A DNA stretch of 18,090 nt, from the NCBI GenBank assembly GCA_009602725.1, contig WELB01000181.1, positions 143,812-161,901 on the forward strand, given 5' to 3'. The notes beneath the pieces are model-generated. The model was given only the letters and a program-made list of their open reading frames with translations. It made no database searches and was not told where the DNA came from. This document shows, piece after piece, positions 17,322-18,090 of this stretch. Position numbers and translations under genes: made by a program. Each line of letters opens with the position of its first letter. Within the stretch, counting starts at the first letter, position 1. The stretch comes from Spirogloea muscicola (taxonomy: Eukaryota; Streptophyta; Zygnematophyceae; Spirogloeales; Spirogloeaceae).

Positions 17322-17804
17322 CCAGAGGCCGCAGCCGCTGCCGGTGAACGCCTCTGCGACGCCGACGCAGCCGCAAGCTCGTCCAGGCAAAGGCGGCGCT
17401 AGCACGGCGTGACCAGCTTGGCCAGTGAGAGCGAGCTGGCATGAGCTCGCGAAGTTGGGTTTGCGATGTTGGGTTGTAGAGTTAGGGTTTAAGATACCCT
17501 AACCCTAGCTCCGAAAATCCTCAGAGAGCTTAAGCTGCATCATCTAACTGAAGTTGCTGAGCTAGTGCTGGACGCCCACTTAATGGTTATCTGAGGATAG
17601 TGCGGATAGTGCCGATAAGGCAAAGTTGGGCCTGCGGGAGACTGTCTGGCCGTGGGTTCCGGATAGCGCCCCCCTCCTCCCCTCCTCTCACTGTGGGCTT
17701 GCGCTTACCAAGCCGCTCGCCTCGTGACCGCCCACCTCCCTCCTCCTCCCCTCCCCTCCTTCCGGGGGACGGGGGCTCGTTGCCACTTGGCAGAAACGCC
17801 ATAG
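17322..17804. other. Upstream region of the LPP gene, with a telomere-type inverted pair
   Basis: It contains GTTAGGGTTTAAGATACCCT and AACCCTAG (17485-17514), two telomere-type units in opposite orientation. A - strand open frame from 17802 (MAFLPSGNEPPSPGRRGGEE) is Gly/Glu/Arg-rich and meets a donor-like GGTAAGCGC near 17705. It could be a non-recognised first exon or 5' UTR of the LPP gene, but I have no homology for it. Confidence 0.4.

Positions 17805-18090
<286 letters not shown>

Noticed and set aside
17130-17402. Open frames on the + strand across the first LPP exon.
   Set aside because: They are opposite the transit-peptide exon, which is supported by splice phase to the catalytic exons; the + frames have no family motifs.

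Overview
The window looks like nuclear DNA of a green alga. The genes are intron-rich with GT-AG (and one GC-AG) introns, the exons are GC-rich, every recognisable gene has plant-type homologues, and degenerate TTTAGGG/CCCTAAA telomere-type repeats occur in introns and intergenic DNA. Retroelement nesting of the kind described in Chlorella and Coccomyxa makes a trebouxiophyte-like chlorophyte my best guess; that placement is inference. The single N at 10303 and the long pure CT run to the last base suggest a draft contig.

Layout. (1) 33-3437, + strand: a complete ten-exon gene for a thylakoid-lumen ascorbate-peroxidase-like protein of the TL29/APX4 type, with a two-part transit peptide. (2) 4061-4453, - strand: a single-exon plant-type BAP31-like ER membrane protein of 130 residues, convergent with gene 1. 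(3) 4624-10089: a repeat-filled interval. It holds at least ten copies or fragments of one non-LTR-retrotransposon-like family that share one fixed end with a nearby hairpin, two degenerate stretches resembling the C-terminus of a LINE reverse-transcriptase ORF, and a 2,060-bp PIF/Harbinger DNA transposon (5818-7877) with inverted ends. The Harbinger sits inside one copy of the retroelement and was itself hit by a second copy (6074-6287, with a 9-bp target duplication), so the nesting is three layers deep. The transposase is dead: interrupted, frameshifted and missing one catalytic Asp. (4) 10256-15155, + strand: a 15-exon gene for a homologue of plant SCD2, a coiled-coil protein of membrane traffic and cytokinesis. 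Its start codon was not found and may lie upstream among the repeats. (5) 15691-17321, - strand: a four-exon gene for a plastid-type lipid phosphate phosphatase (LPP-epsilon-like, PAP2 family) with a transit-peptide-like N-terminus. (6) 17805-18090: a pure (CT)n run.

The four host genes are not an obvious pathway. Two are predicted plastid proteins (lumen peroxidase-like and membrane lipid phosphatase) and two are endomembrane proteins. The exon models were joined by hand: splice phases agree at every junction and reading frames continue through. The strongest new observations are the nested retroelement/Harbinger block, the defined hairpin-bearing 3' terminus of the retroelement family with head-to-tail insertions, and a perfect 26-bp palindrome in an SCD2 intron.
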